Below are positions 27,307 to 35,650 of a stretch of DNA of 64,000 bases, piece by piece. The DNA comes from Azospirillum sp. B21. Lineage in GTDB: Bacteria; Pseudomonadota; Alphaproteobacteria; Azospirillales; Azospirillaceae. Position numbers and translations under genes: made by a program. The notes beneath the pieces are model-generated. The model was not told where the DNA came from and did not search any database. It was given only the letters and a program-made list of their open reading frames with translations. The stretch spans positions 1 to 64,000 of the forward strand of contig NZ_VTTO01000023.1 in the NCBI RefSeq assembly GCF_008364825.1, written 5' to 3'. Every line of letters starts with the position of its first letter. Within the stretch, counting starts at the first letter, position 1.

Positions 27307-28212
27307 ATGACCGCCGGCCCCGCCTTCACCCCAGGCTTCACCTGTGTGCTCGACGCCCGTGCCAAGCTGGGGGAGGGGCCGGTCTGGTCGGTGGACGAGC
27401 AGGCGCTCTATTGGGTCGACATCAAGGGCCGGGCGCTGAACCGCTTCGATCCGGCCACCGGGACCAATCATGCAATGTCTCTGCCGGAGGAGATCGGCTG
27501 CGTCGCCCCGCGCAAGGGCGGCGGCTTCATCGCCGGCCTGCGCTCCGGCCTGTGGCAGCTGGACGGGGAGGGGGGATTGGTCACCTGTCTCGCCGCCAAT
27601 CCGGAGGACCAGGGCGCCAGCCGCTTCAACGACGGCAAGACCGATCCCGCCGGCCGCTATCTGGCCGGCACGCTGGACGAGCCCAAGGCCGGCGGCAAGG
27701 CGCATCTCTACCGCTACGACCGGCGCGGGCTGGCGGTGCTGGCCGGCGGGCTGCTGACCTCCAACGGTCTGGCCTTCAGCCCGGACGGGCGGACCCTGTA
27801 CCATTCCGACACCCCGACCTTCACCGTCTACCGCTACCGCTACGATCCCGCCACCGGTGCCGTCTCCGACCGCGAGGTCTTCGTCCGGCTGGAGCCGAAG
27901 GACGGCGACCGCGGCCGGCCGGACGGTGCGGCGGTGGATGCCGATGGCTGCTATTGGTCGGCGCTCTACGAGGGCGGGCGGGTCGCGCGCTTCTCCCCCG
28001 CCGGCGAACTGCTGTCGGAGCATCCGGTGCCGGCGCGCTGCCCGACCATGGTGGCCTTCGGCGGTCCCGACCTGCGCACCCTCTACGTCACCACCGCCAG
28101 CGCCGGCCGCCCCGCCGACGAGCTGGAGCGCCTGCCGCAGTCCGGCGGCCTGTTCGCCATGACGGTCGATGTGCCGGGCCTGCCGGTCCCGCCCTTCGAC
28201 CCGGCGGCCTGA
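27307..28212 (+). CDS. SMP-30/gluconolactonase-family protein
   Basis: A 301-residue six-bladed beta-propeller lactonase, expected to hydrolyse a sugar lactone in a sugar-oxidation pathway. Metal ligands of the family are visible: Glu23 in LGEGPVW, Asn153 in TSNGLAFSPDG, and Asp206 in RPDGAAVDADG; RFNDGKTDPAGRY carries the substrate-side Asn. The start at 27307 is preferred over a frame beginning 30 bases earlier because GAGGATC lies 7 bases upstream. The stop codon is separated by two bases from the LysR gene, so the two are cotranscribed. No sugar dehydrogenase or transporter gene adjoins it, so the exact lactone is unknown. Confidence 0.88.
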   Translation: MTAGPAFTPGFTCVLDARAKLGEGPVWSVDEQALYWVDIKGRALNRFDPATGTNHAMSLPEEIGCVAPRKGGGFIAGLRSGLWQLDGEGGLVTCLAANPEDQGASRFNDGKTDPAGRYLAGTLDEPKAGGKAHLYRYDRRGLAVLAGGLLTSNGLAFSPDGRTLYHSDTPTFTVYRYRYDPATGAVSDREVFVRLEPKDGDRGRPDGAAVDADGCYWSALYEGGRVARFSPAGELLSEHPVPARCPTMVAFGGPDLRTLYVTTASAGRPADELERLPQSGGLFAMTVDVPGLPVPPFDPAA

Positions 28213-28214
28213 CG

Positions 28215-29165
28215 ATGTTCCGCAAGTTCGTCTATCTGCTGGCCCTGGCGCGCGAGAAGCATTTCGGCCGCGCGGCGGAAAGCTGCCACGTCTCGCAGCC
28301 CACCCTCTCCAACGCCATCCGCCAGCTGGAGGAGGAGCTTCAGGTCCCCATCGTCGAGCGCGGCCAGAAGTTCGAAGGATTCACGCCGGAGGGGATGAAG
28401 GTCCTCGAATACGCCCGCCGCATCGTCGGCGAGCGCGACAACCTGCGCCACGAGCTGCTGGCCCTGGCCCAGGGCGTCACCGGCCATCTACGGGTGGGGG
28501 CGATTCCCTCCGCCCTGCCGGTGGTGCCCCATGTGCTGACGCCCTTCACCACCCGTTTCCCGCACATCCGCTCCACCGTCGTGTCGCTCAGTTCGCGCGA
28601 GATCCAGCGCGGCCTCGACGAATTCGAACTCGACGCCGCCATCACCTATCTCGACAACGAACCGCTGAACAACGTCCGCACCCTGCCGCTCTACACCGAG
28701 CGCTACCACCTGCTGGCCCACCGCCACGACTTGTCCGACGAGCAGATCGCCCAGGGTGCCGTGACCTGGGAAACGGCGGCCGGTCTCCGGCTCTGCCTGC
28801 TGACCCCGGACATGCAGAACCGCCGCATCGCCGACACCGCCTTCCGCATGACCGGGCGGACGGTGCAGCCGGCGATGGAGACCAACTCCATCGTCACCCT
28901 CTACACCATCGTCCGCGCCGGCAGCTGCGCCAGCATCGTTCCCGGCCAGCTGCTGACCTTCGTGCCCCCTCATCCGGATATCGTCGCCCTGCCGCTGGTC
29001 GATCCGGAGCTGAGCCACGTCGTCGGCCTCGCCTATGCCGACCGCGACCCGCCGCCGCCGCTGGCCAAGGCGCTGGCGGTGGCCGCATCCGACGCCGACA
29101 TCGCCCAGCGCGTGGCGATCAGCGTCGCCGAGGCGATGATCCCCTGGCGGGTGGCGATCCGCTGA
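28215..29165 (+). CDS. LysR-family regulator, probable formate dehydrogenase regulator
   Basis: A 316-residue LysR-type regulator. The winged HTH is at residues 1-60: FVYLLALAREKHFGRAAESCHVSQPTLSNAIRQLEEEL. The rest is the periplasmic-binding-like effector domain, starting with GHLRVGAIPSALPVV. It sits directly before the fds formate dehydrogenase operon in the same orientation, the usual place for the regulator FdsR. The operon's leader carries an inverted repeat that fits a LysR site. Translation probably couples with the upstream lactonase gene, two bases away. Control of the fds genes is inference from position and operator. Confidence 0.88.
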   Translation: MFRKFVYLLALAREKHFGRAAESCHVSQPTLSNAIRQLEEELQVPIVERGQKFEGFTPEGMKVLEYARRIVGERDNLRHELLALAQGVTGHLRVGAIPSALPVVPHVLTPFTTRFPHIRSTVVSLSSREIQRGLDEFELDAAITYLDNEPLNNVRTLPLYTERYHLLAHRHDLSDEQIAQGAVTWETAAGLRLCLLTPDMQNRRIADTAFRMTGRTVQPAMETNSIVTLYTIVRAGSCASIVPGQLLTFVPPHPDIVALPLVDPELSHVVGLAYADRDPPPPLAKALAVAASDADIAQRVAISVAEAMIPWRVAIR

Positions 29166-29176
29166 CGGGCCGCTCT

Positions 29177-29195
29177 TGATAGCCGAAAGCTATCA
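29177..29195. promoter_or_regulatory. Candidate LysR operator before fdsG
   Basis: The inverted repeat TGATAGC-CGAAA-GCTATCA is perfect and lies about 150 bases before the fdsG start, just after the regulator gene. Its ATAGC/GCTAT arms and 5-base spacer fit a T-N11-A LysR-type site. It could also fold as a hairpin in a read-through RNA. Confidence 0.55.
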
Positions 29196-29347
29196 GCCAA
29201 TCGGAAAATACAATTTGCTGGCATTCCGTATCCTCCGCCACTCTGACGGTGCCGGGCGCTGAGAGACGTCTGGAAAAAGCCAACAGAGCCAAGCCAGAAC
29301 GACGCCCACCCCAAGTGCGGCGCGGACGATCGCAAGGAGGGAAACCC

Positions 29348-29896
29348 GTGAACGCTAGCCATCCGTGGAGCGCTGAGCGCGCCAGGACGATTGTCGAAGA
29401 CAATCGGCATCTGCGCGGCGCCCTGCTGCCGATCCTTCACGCCCTGCAGGAAGAGTTCGGCTATATCGACGAGGAAGCCATCCCCCTGCTGGCGACGGAG
29501 CTGAACCTCTCGCGCGCCGACGTGCATGGCGTCGTCTCCTTCTATCACGAATTCCGCCGCGAAAAGCCCGGCCGCCACATCATCAAGGTCTGCCGGGCCG
29601 AGGCCTGCCAGTCGATGGGCGCCAACGCGCTGGTCGACCACATCAAGAAGCGCCTGCAGGTCGATTTCCACGGCACCACCGCCGACGGCGCCTTCACGCT
29701 GGAACCGGTCTTCTGCCTGGGCAACTGCGCCCTCTCCCCCGCCGTCATGATCGACGAGAACCTGCACGGCCGGGTCTCGCCCGACCGCTTCGACGAACTG
29801 GCGGCGGAGACGCGGACCAACCCGCAGGCCCACCAACAGATCCCCCGGCAACTCCACGGGGCCCTCAGCCACTCCCACAAGGGTCACGCGCAATGA
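29348..29896 (+). CDS. fdsG: NAD-dependent formate dehydrogenase gamma subunit
   Basis: A 182-residue NuoE-like subunit of the cytoplasmic molybdenum formate dehydrogenase. It holds a thioredoxin-fold [2Fe-2S] cluster: Cys82 and Cys87 in VCRAEACQSMG, Cys123 and Cys127 in VFCLGNCALSP. In FdsABG the gamma subunit lies next to the NADH-binding beta subunit and passes electrons. The GTG start at 29348 follows AAGGAGG and is preferred to a longer open frame. It is the first gene of fdsG-fdsB-fdsA-fdhD-fdsD and overlaps fdsB by four bases. Confidence 0.93.
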   Translation: MNASHPWSAERARTIVEDNRHLRGALLPILHALQEEFGYIDEEAIPLLATELNLSRADVHGVVSFYHEFRREKPGRHIIKVCRAEACQSMGANALVDHIKKRLQVDFHGTTADGAFTLEPVFCLGNCALSPAVMIDENLHGRVSPDRFDELAAETRTNPQAHQQIPRQLHGALSHSHKGHAQ

Positions 29897-31473
29897 GCGG
29901 CCACCTGATCACCGTCTTCGTCCCGCGCGACTCCGCCGCTCTGTCGGTCGGCGCCGATGCGGTCGCCGCCGCCATCCGGGCCGAGGCCGCCAAGCGCGAC
30001 CTGCCGGTGCGCATCGTCCGCAACGGCTCCCGCGGCATGCTCTACCTGGAACCGCTGGTCGAGGTCGAAACCCCGGAAGGCCGCGTCGCCTACGGCCCGG
30101 TCACCCCGGCCGACGTGCCCGCCCTGTTCGACGCCGGCTTCCTGACCGGCGGGGAGCATGCGCTGGGCCACGGCCTGACCGAGGAAATCCCCTATTTCAA
30201 GAAGCAGGAGCGCCTGACCTTCGCCCGCTGCGGCATCATCGATCCGCTGTCGGTCGAGGACTACCGCGCCCATGGCGGCTTCCGCGGTCTGGAGAACGCG
30301 CTGGCGATGTCCCAGGCGGAGATCGTCCAGGCGGTGACCGACAGCGGCCTGCGCGGCCGCGGCGGCGCCGGTTTCCCCACCGGCATCAAGTGGAACACGG
30401 TGATGCAGGCCAAGGCGGACGAGAAGTTCGTCTGCTGCAATGCCGACGAGGGTGACAGCGGCACCTTCGCCGACCGCATGATCATCGAAGGCGACCCCTT
30501 CTGCCTGATCGAGGGCATGACCATCGCCGCCATCGCGGTGGGCGCCACCTCCGGCTACGTCTACATGCGCTCGGAATACCCGCACGCCACGGCGACCCTG
30601 CGCCACGCCATCAAGCTGGCCTATGACGAGGGCTGGCTCGGCGACAACATCCACGGCACCAACCGCAGCTTCCATCTCGACGTTCGCGTCGGCGCCGGCG
30701 CCTACATCTGCGGCGAAGAAACCGCGATGCTGGAAAGCCTGGAGGGCAAGCGCGGCATGGTCCGCGCCAAGCCGCCGCTGCCGGCGCTGGAGGGCCTGTT
30801 CGGCAAGCCGACCGTGGTCAACAACGTGCTGTCGCTCTGCTCAGTGCCGATCATCCTCGACAAGGGCGGCGAGTATTACCGCGACTTCGGCGTCGGCCGG
30901 TCGCGCGGCACGCTGCCCTTCCAGCTCGCCGGCAACATCAAGAACGGCGGCATCGTCGAGAAGGCCTTCGGCATCACACTGCATGAACTGCTGTACGAGT
31001 ATGGCGGCGGCACCATCACCGGCCGGCCGATCCGCGCGGTGCAGGTCGGCGGCCCGCTCGGCGCCTATCTGCCGCCCTCGCAGTTCGACCTGCCCAAGGA
31101 TTACGAGGCCTTTGCCGCGCAGGAGGCGATGGTCGGCCATGGCGGCATCGTCGTCTTTGACGACAGCGTCGACATGGCCCAGCAGGCCCGCTTCGCCATG
31201 GAATTCTGCGTCGCCGAATCCTGCGGCAAATGCACCCCCTGCCGCATCGGCTCCACCCGCGGCATGGAGACGCTGGACAAGATCATCGCCGGCAAGAATG
31301 TCGACGCGAACCTCGAACTGCTCGCCGACCTCTGCGACGTGATGGTGGACGGCTCGCTCTGCGCCATGGGCGGCATGACGCCCTATCCGGTGCGCAGCGC
31401 GGTGAAGCACTTCCCCGAAGACTTCCGCAAAAAGACCCCGGCCGTCCGCGTCACCCACATCGCCGCCGAATAA
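29893..31473 (+). CDS. fdsB: NAD-dependent formate dehydrogenase beta subunit
   Basis: A 526-residue NuoF-like subunit that binds FMN and reduces NAD+ with electrons from formate. The FMN/NADH site begins at GLRGRGGAGFPTGIKWNTV (about 150-170), with CNADEGDSGTFADR after it. The [4Fe-4S] cluster ligands are in ESCGKCTPCRIGSTRG. The N-terminal 120 residues resemble the thioredoxin-like extension of this subunit type. Translation is coupled to fdsG through ATGA overlap, and fdsA follows 23 bases later. Confidence 0.95.
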   Translation: MSGHLITVFVPRDSAALSVGADAVAAAIRAEAAKRDLPVRIVRNGSRGMLYLEPLVEVETPEGRVAYGPVTPADVPALFDAGFLTGGEHALGHGLTEEIPYFKKQERLTFARCGIIDPLSVEDYRAHGGFRGLENALAMSQAEIVQAVTDSGLRGRGGAGFPTGIKWNTVMQAKADEKFVCCNADEGDSGTFADRMIIEGDPFCLIEGMTIAAIAVGATSGYVYMRSEYPHATATLRHAIKLAYDEGWLGDNIHGTNRSFHLDVRVGAGAYICGEETAMLESLEGKRGMVRAKPPLPALEGLFGKPTVVNNVLSLCSVPIILDKGGEYYRDFGVGRSRGTLPFQLAGNIKNGGIVEKAFGITLHELLYEYGGGTITGRPIRAVQVGGPLGAYLPPSQFDLPKDYEAFAAQEAMVGHGGIVVFDDSVDMAQQARFAMEFCVAESCGKCTPCRIGSTRGMETLDKIIAGKNVDANLELLADLCDVMVDGSLCAMGGMTPYPVRSAVKHFPEDFRKKTPAVRVTHIAAE

Positions 31474-31496
31474 CGAGCGACCCAGGAGCACCCGAG

Positions 31497-34352
31497 ATGA
31501 CCCTCATCCACGAGACCGACTACGGCACCCCCGCCCGCGTCTCCGAGACCCTGGTGACGCTGGAGATCGACGGCCGCAGCATCACCGTTCCCGAAGGCAC
31601 CTCCGTGATGCGCGCCGCGATGGACGCCGGCATCACCGTGCCGAAGCTCTGCGCGACCGACAGCCTGGAGCCCTTCGGCTCCTGCCGCCTCTGCGCCGTG
31701 GAGATCGAGGGGCGCCGCGGCACTCCGGCCTCCTGCACCACGCCCGTCGCCCCGGGCATGAAGGTCCACACCCAGACCGACAAGCTGGCCAAGCTGCGCC
31801 GCGGCGTGATGGAGCTGTACATCTCCGACCACCCGCTCGACTGCCTGACCTGCGCCGCCAACGGTGACTGCGAGTTGCAGGACATGGCCGGTGCCGTCGG
31901 CCTGCGCAACGTCCGGTACGGTTTCGACGGCGAAAACCATCGCGCTGCCGCGAAGGACGAGAGCAATCCGTACTTCACCTTCGACGCCTCCAAGTGCATC
32001 GTCTGCTCGCGCTGCGTCCGCGCCTGCCAGGAAACCCAGGGCACCTTCGCGCTGACCATCGACGGGCGCGGCTTTGCCTCCACGGTGTCGCCGGGCGCCA
32101 AGGAAAGCTTCATGGACAGCGAATGCGTGTCCTGCGGCGCCTGCGTCCAGGCCTGCCCGACCGCGACCCTGACCGAGAAGTCGATCATCGAGCACGGCCA
32201 GCCGGAGCACAGCGTCATCACCACCTGCGCCTATTGCGGCGTCGGCTGCTCCTTCAAGGCGGAGCTGCAGGGCACCACGGTGGTGCGCATGACGCCGTGG
32301 AAGAATGGCGGCGCCAACGAGGGCCATAGCTGCGTCAAGGGCCGCTTCGCCTGGGGCTACGCCACCCACAAGGACCGCATCATGAAGCCCATGGTGCGCG
32401 AGAAGATCACCGACCCGTGGCGCGAGGTGTCGTGGGAGGAGGCGATCGCCTACGCCGCGGAGCGGCTGAAGGCGGTGCAGGCCAAGTACGGCCGGGGCTC
32501 CATCGGCGGCATCACCTCGTCGCGCTGCACCAACGAGGAGGTCTATGTCGTCCAGAAGATGATCCGGGCCGCCTTCGGCACCAACAACATCGACACTTGC
32601 GCCCGCGTCTGCCATTCGCCGACCGGCTACGGCCTGTCGCAGACCTTCGGCACCTCGGCCGGCACGCAGGATTTCAAGAGCGTCGACAAGTCCGACGTCA
32701 TCCTGGTCATCGGCGCCAACCCGACCGACGGCCACCCGGTGTTCGGCTCGCGCATGAAGAAGCGGCTGCGCGCCGGCGCCAAGCTGATCGTCATCGACCC
32801 GCGCCGCATCGATCTGGTGCGCAGCCCGCATGTCAAGGCCGAATACCATCTCCAGCTCCAGCCCGGCACCAACGTCGCGGTTGTGAACGCCATCGCCCAT
32901 GTCATCGTCACCGAAGGGCTGGTGAACCGCTCCTTCGTCGAGGAACGCTGCGATTCCAAGGAGTTCGCGAAGTGGGAGGCGTTCATCGCCGAGCAGCGCA
33001 ACTCGCCGGAATATCTGGAATCGCGCACCGGCGTCCCGGCCGATCAGGTCCGCGCCGCCGCCCGCCTCTACGCCACCGGCGGCAACGCCGCGATCTATTA
33101 CGGCCTGGGCGTGACCGAGCACAGCCAGGGCTCCAGCACGGTGATGGCGATCGCCAACCTCGCGATGGCGACCGGCAACATCGGCCGCGAGGGCGTCGGC
33201 GTGAACCCGTTGCGCGGCCAGAACAACGTGCAGGGCTCCTGCGACATGGGCTCCTTCCCGCACGAGCTGCCGGGCTACCGCCATGTGTCGGACGATCTCG
33301 TCCGCCAGGAGTTCGAGGCCGCCTGGGGTGTCACGCTGGATCCGGAACCGGGCCTGCGCATCCCCAACATGTTCGACAGCGCCCATGACGGCAGCTTCCG
33401 TGGCCTGTTCGTGCAGGGCGAGGACATCGTCCAGTCCGACCCCAACACCACCCACGTCACCTCGGCGCTGGAATCGCTGGACATCGTCATCGTCCAGGAC
33501 CTGTTCCTGAACGAGACGGCGGCCTTCGCCCATGTCTTCTTCCCCGGCACCTCCTTCCTGGAAAAGGACGGCACCTTCACCAACGCCGAGCGCCGCATCA
33601 ACCGCGTCCGCAAGGCGATGCCGTCCAAGGTCGGCAAGGACGAGCATTGGGTCGCCTGCGCGCTGGCGACGGCGATGGGCTACCCGATGCACTACGAGAC
33701 CACGTCCGAGATCATGGACGAGATCGCCCGTCTGACCCCGACCTTCCGCGGCGTCAGCTTCGAGAAGCTCGACCGCGTCGGCAGCGTCCAGTGGCCCTGC
33801 ACCGGGTTGGAGGACGACGACACCGGCATGGCGATCATGCATGGCGAGAGCTTTGCCCGCGGCCTCGGCCGCTTCGTCATCACCGAATATGTGCCGACCG
33901 ACGAGCGGACCACGCGGATGTACCCGCTGGTGCTGACCACCGGGCGCATCCTTGCCCACTACAATGTCGGCGCTCAGACACGCCGCACCGCCAACGTCGC
34001 CTGGCATCCGGAGGACGTGCTGGAGATCAACGCGGTGGACGCCGAGATCCGCGGCGTCAAGGACGGCGACATGGTGTCGCTCGCCAGCCGCATGGGGGCG
34101 ACGACGTTGCGTGCCGTCATTTCCGACCGCATGCCGGCCGGCGTCGTCTACACCACCTTCCACCACCCGGTGACCGGCGCCAACGTCATCACCACCGAGA
34201 ATTCGGATTGGGCGACCAACTGCCCAGAATACAAGGTGACGGCGGTGCAGGTCGCCCGCAGCAACCAGCCGTCGGACTGGCAGGTCGACTACGCGAAGAA
34301 CGACGTCGAGCGCAAGCGCATCGCTGCCGCCAATGTCCTCGCTGCAGAATAA
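31497..34352 (+). CDS. fdsA: NAD-dependent formate dehydrogenase alpha (catalytic) subunit
   Basis: A 951-residue molybdoenzyme that oxidises formate to CO2. N-terminal iron-sulfur sites are visible in order: [2Fe-2S] with Cys52, 63, 66 and 80; the His-ligated [4Fe-4S] with His112, Cys116, 119 and 125; two ferredoxin-type clusters in CIVCSRCVRACQ (167-177) and CVSCGACVQACP (210-221); and a final [4Fe-4S] in CAYCGVGC. The bis-MGD site follows, with Cys372 in ARVCHSPTGYG as the likely Mo ligand and His373 beside it. The ATG at 31497 follows AGGAG; a longer frame overlaps fdsB and is rejected. The FdhD needed for its maturation is encoded next. Confidence 0.96.
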   Translation: MTLIHETDYGTPARVSETLVTLEIDGRSITVPEGTSVMRAAMDAGITVPKLCATDSLEPFGSCRLCAVEIEGRRGTPASCTTPVAPGMKVHTQTDKLAKLRRGVMELYISDHPLDCLTCAANGDCELQDMAGAVGLRNVRYGFDGENHRAAAKDESNPYFTFDASKCIVCSRCVRACQETQGTFALTIDGRGFASTVSPGAKESFMDSECVSCGACVQACPTATLTEKSIIEHGQPEHSVITTCAYCGVGCSFKAELQGTTVVRMTPWKNGGANEGHSCVKGRFAWGYATHKDRIMKPMVREKITDPWREVSWEEAIAYAAERLKAVQAKYGRGSIGGITSSRCTNEEVYVVQKMIRAAFGTNNIDTCARVCHSPTGYGLSQTFGTSAGTQDFKSVDKSDVILVIGANPTDGHPVFGSRMKKRLRAGAKLIVIDPRRIDLVRSPHVKAEYHLQLQPGTNVAVVNAIAHVIVTEGLVNRSFVEERCDSKEFAKWEAFIAEQRNSPEYLESRTGVPADQVRAAARLYATGGNAAIYYGLGVTEHSQGSSTVMAIANLAMATGNIGREGVGVNPLRGQNNVQGSCDMGSFPHELPGYRHVSDDLVRQEFEAAWGVTLDPEPGLRIPNMFDSAHDGSFRGLFVQGEDIVQSDPNTTHVTSALESLDIVIVQDLFLNETAAFAHVFFPGTSFLEKDGTFTNAERRINRVRKAMPSKVGKDEHWVACALATAMGYPMHYETTSEIMDEIARLTPTFRGVSFEKLDRVGSVQWPCTGLEDDDTGMAIMHGESFARGLGRFVITEYVPTDERTTRMYPLVLTTGRILAHYNVGAQTRRTANVAWHPEDVLEINAVDAEIRGVKDGDMVSLASRMGATTLRAVISDRMPAGVVYTTFHHPVTGANVITTENSDWATNCPEYKVTAVQVARSNQPSDWQVDYAKNDVERKRIAAANVLAAE

Positions 34353-34372
34353 CGTCCTGAGGAGTGGGAAGC

Positions 34373-35200
34373 ATGACCGCGATGCCTTCGGGTTCCATCC
34401 GTCCTGACGACAGCCTCATGTGCTCCATCGCCGTCACCGGCACCGGCTTTTCCGCCGGTGTCGGGGTGGAGGAGGGCGCTGACGTCGAATGGCGGGTGCC
34501 GGAGGAAACCGCAGTCGCCTTCGAATACAACGGCCGGTCCCATGCCGTGATGATGGCGACCCCCGCCGATCTGGAGGACTTCGCGCTGGGCTTCAGCCTT
34601 GCCGAGGAGATCGTCGGGTCCGCCGCCGATATCGAGAACATCGCCGTGCGGGAAACGCCGCTGGGCTTCGTCGTCAACCTGACCGTCGACCCGCTGCGTC
34701 TCCTGCGCGGAAGCCTTCGCAGCCGCTCCATGGAGGGGCGGAGCGGCTGTGGCCTGTGCGGCGTGGACAGTCTTGTCCACGCCGTTCGGGAGCCCCGCAA
34801 GATCGAAGCCTCGCTGGAGGTGGAGCCGGCCGCCGTGGCCGCCGCCTTCCGTGCCCTGCCGGATCACCAGCCGATGAACCGGGCTAACCGCTCGGTCCAT
34901 GCCGCCGCGTGGTGCGCGCCGGACGGTGCCATCCGCATGGCCCGCGAGGATGTAGGCCGCCACAACGCGCTGGACAAGTTGATCGGCGCCGTCGTCCGCT
35001 CGGGCGCCGACCCAGGCACCGGCTTCGTGGTGATGACCAGCCGCTGCAGCTTTGAACTGGTGCAGAAGACCGCCGCCGTGGGCATCCCGCTACTGGCGAC
35101 CATCTCGGCCCCGACGGCGCTGGCGTTGGAACTGGCGCGCAACGCCAACCTGACGCTGGGCGCGCTGTCGCGCCGCGACACCGTCATCCTGTTCCGTTGA
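34373..35200 (+). CDS. fdhD: Formate dehydrogenase sulfurtransferase FdhD (FdsC)
   Basis: A 275-residue protein that carries sulfur to the molybdenum cofactor of formate dehydrogenase before insertion into FdsA. The conserved CGLCG motif with Cys126 and Cys129 is present, and VGRHNALDKLIGAV and SRCSFELVQKTA are family signatures. The ATG at 34373 follows GAGGAGTGGGA by a normal distance; GTG 34364 is less likely. It lies 20 bases after fdsA and 23 before fdsD, in the same operon. Confidence 0.93.
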   Translation: MTAMPSGSIRPDDSLMCSIAVTGTGFSAGVGVEEGADVEWRVPEETAVAFEYNGRSHAVMMATPADLEDFALGFSLAEEIVGSAADIENIAVRETPLGFVVNLTVDPLRLLRGSLRSRSMEGRSGCGLCGVDSLVHAVREPRKIEASLEVEPAAVAAAFRALPDHQPMNRANRSVHAAAWCAPDGAIRMAREDVGRHNALDKLIGAVVRSGADPGTGFVVMTSRCSFELVQKTAAVGIPLLATISAPTALALELARNANLTLGALSRRDTVILFR

Positions 35201-35223
35201 AATCAACCAATCCGGAGACACCG

Positions 35224-35451
35224 ATGAGCCACACGAACCATGCCAAGGATCTGGTCCGGATGGCGAACCAGATCGCCGTCCATTTCGCCACCTACCCGCA
35301 TGAGGAGGCGGTGACGGAGACTGCGACCCACATCCGCAAATTCTGGGATCCGCGCATGCGCGCCGGCCTGTTCGCCCATGTCCAAGCCGGCGGCGAAGCC
35401 GACCTGCACGAGGTTGCGCGCGGCGCGGTCGGCGTGCTGCAGGCGCGGTGA
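35224..35451 (+). CDS. fdsD: Formate dehydrogenase delta subunit
   Basis: A 75-residue protein of the FdsD family, recognised by LVRMANQIAVHFATYP and HIRKFWDPRMRAGL. It ends the fds operon and assists maturation or stability of the FdsABG enzyme in related bacteria. The start at 35224 follows CGGAGACACCG; the upstream extension in the same frame overlaps fdhD and is not used. Confidence 0.9.
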   Translation: MSHTNHAKDLVRMANQIAVHFATYPHEEAVTETATHIRKFWDPRMRAGLFAHVQAGGEADLHEVARGAVGVLQAR

Positions 35452-35463
35452 GGTAACAGACAA

Positions 35464-35639
35464 TCCCCTCTCCCCCCCGGGGAGAGGGTTAGGGTGAGGG
35501 GGATGCATCGTGTGGCTATCCCAAAGGTCCCGCGGCGCGACCCCCCTCACCCCGACCCTCTCCCCGCTTTCGGCGGACCTATGGTCCGCCTGTCGCGTCA
35601 GCGCAAACGAAGTTTGCGCGAGAGCGGGGGAGAGGGGGA
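35464..35639. repeat. GC-rich nested inverted repeat (REP-like), copy 1
   Basis: Two related blocks. The first, 35464-35502, is a hairpin with CTCTCCCC/GGGGAGAG arms followed by GTTAGGGTGAGGGGG. The second, 35541-35639, has outer arms CCCTCTCCCCGCT/AGCGGGGGAGAGGG enclosing two smaller perfect hairpins: GGCGGACC/GGTCCGCC and GCGCAAAC/GTTTGCGC. The folding resembles a cloverleaf. Similar blocks occur at three other places in this window. Confidence 0.8.
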
Positions 35640-35650
35640 TTCGCCCTTCC

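Noticed and set aside
26662..28023. 453-codon open frame on the minus strand across the HTH and lactonase genes
   Set aside because: It spans two plausible genes and the gap between them, with Gly/Arg/Gln-rich composition typical of antisense frames in GC-rich DNA.
31383..34166. 927-codon open frame on the minus strand opposite fdsA
   Set aside because: Antisense to the firmly identified catalytic subunit, with repetitive Gly/Ala/His/Val composition.
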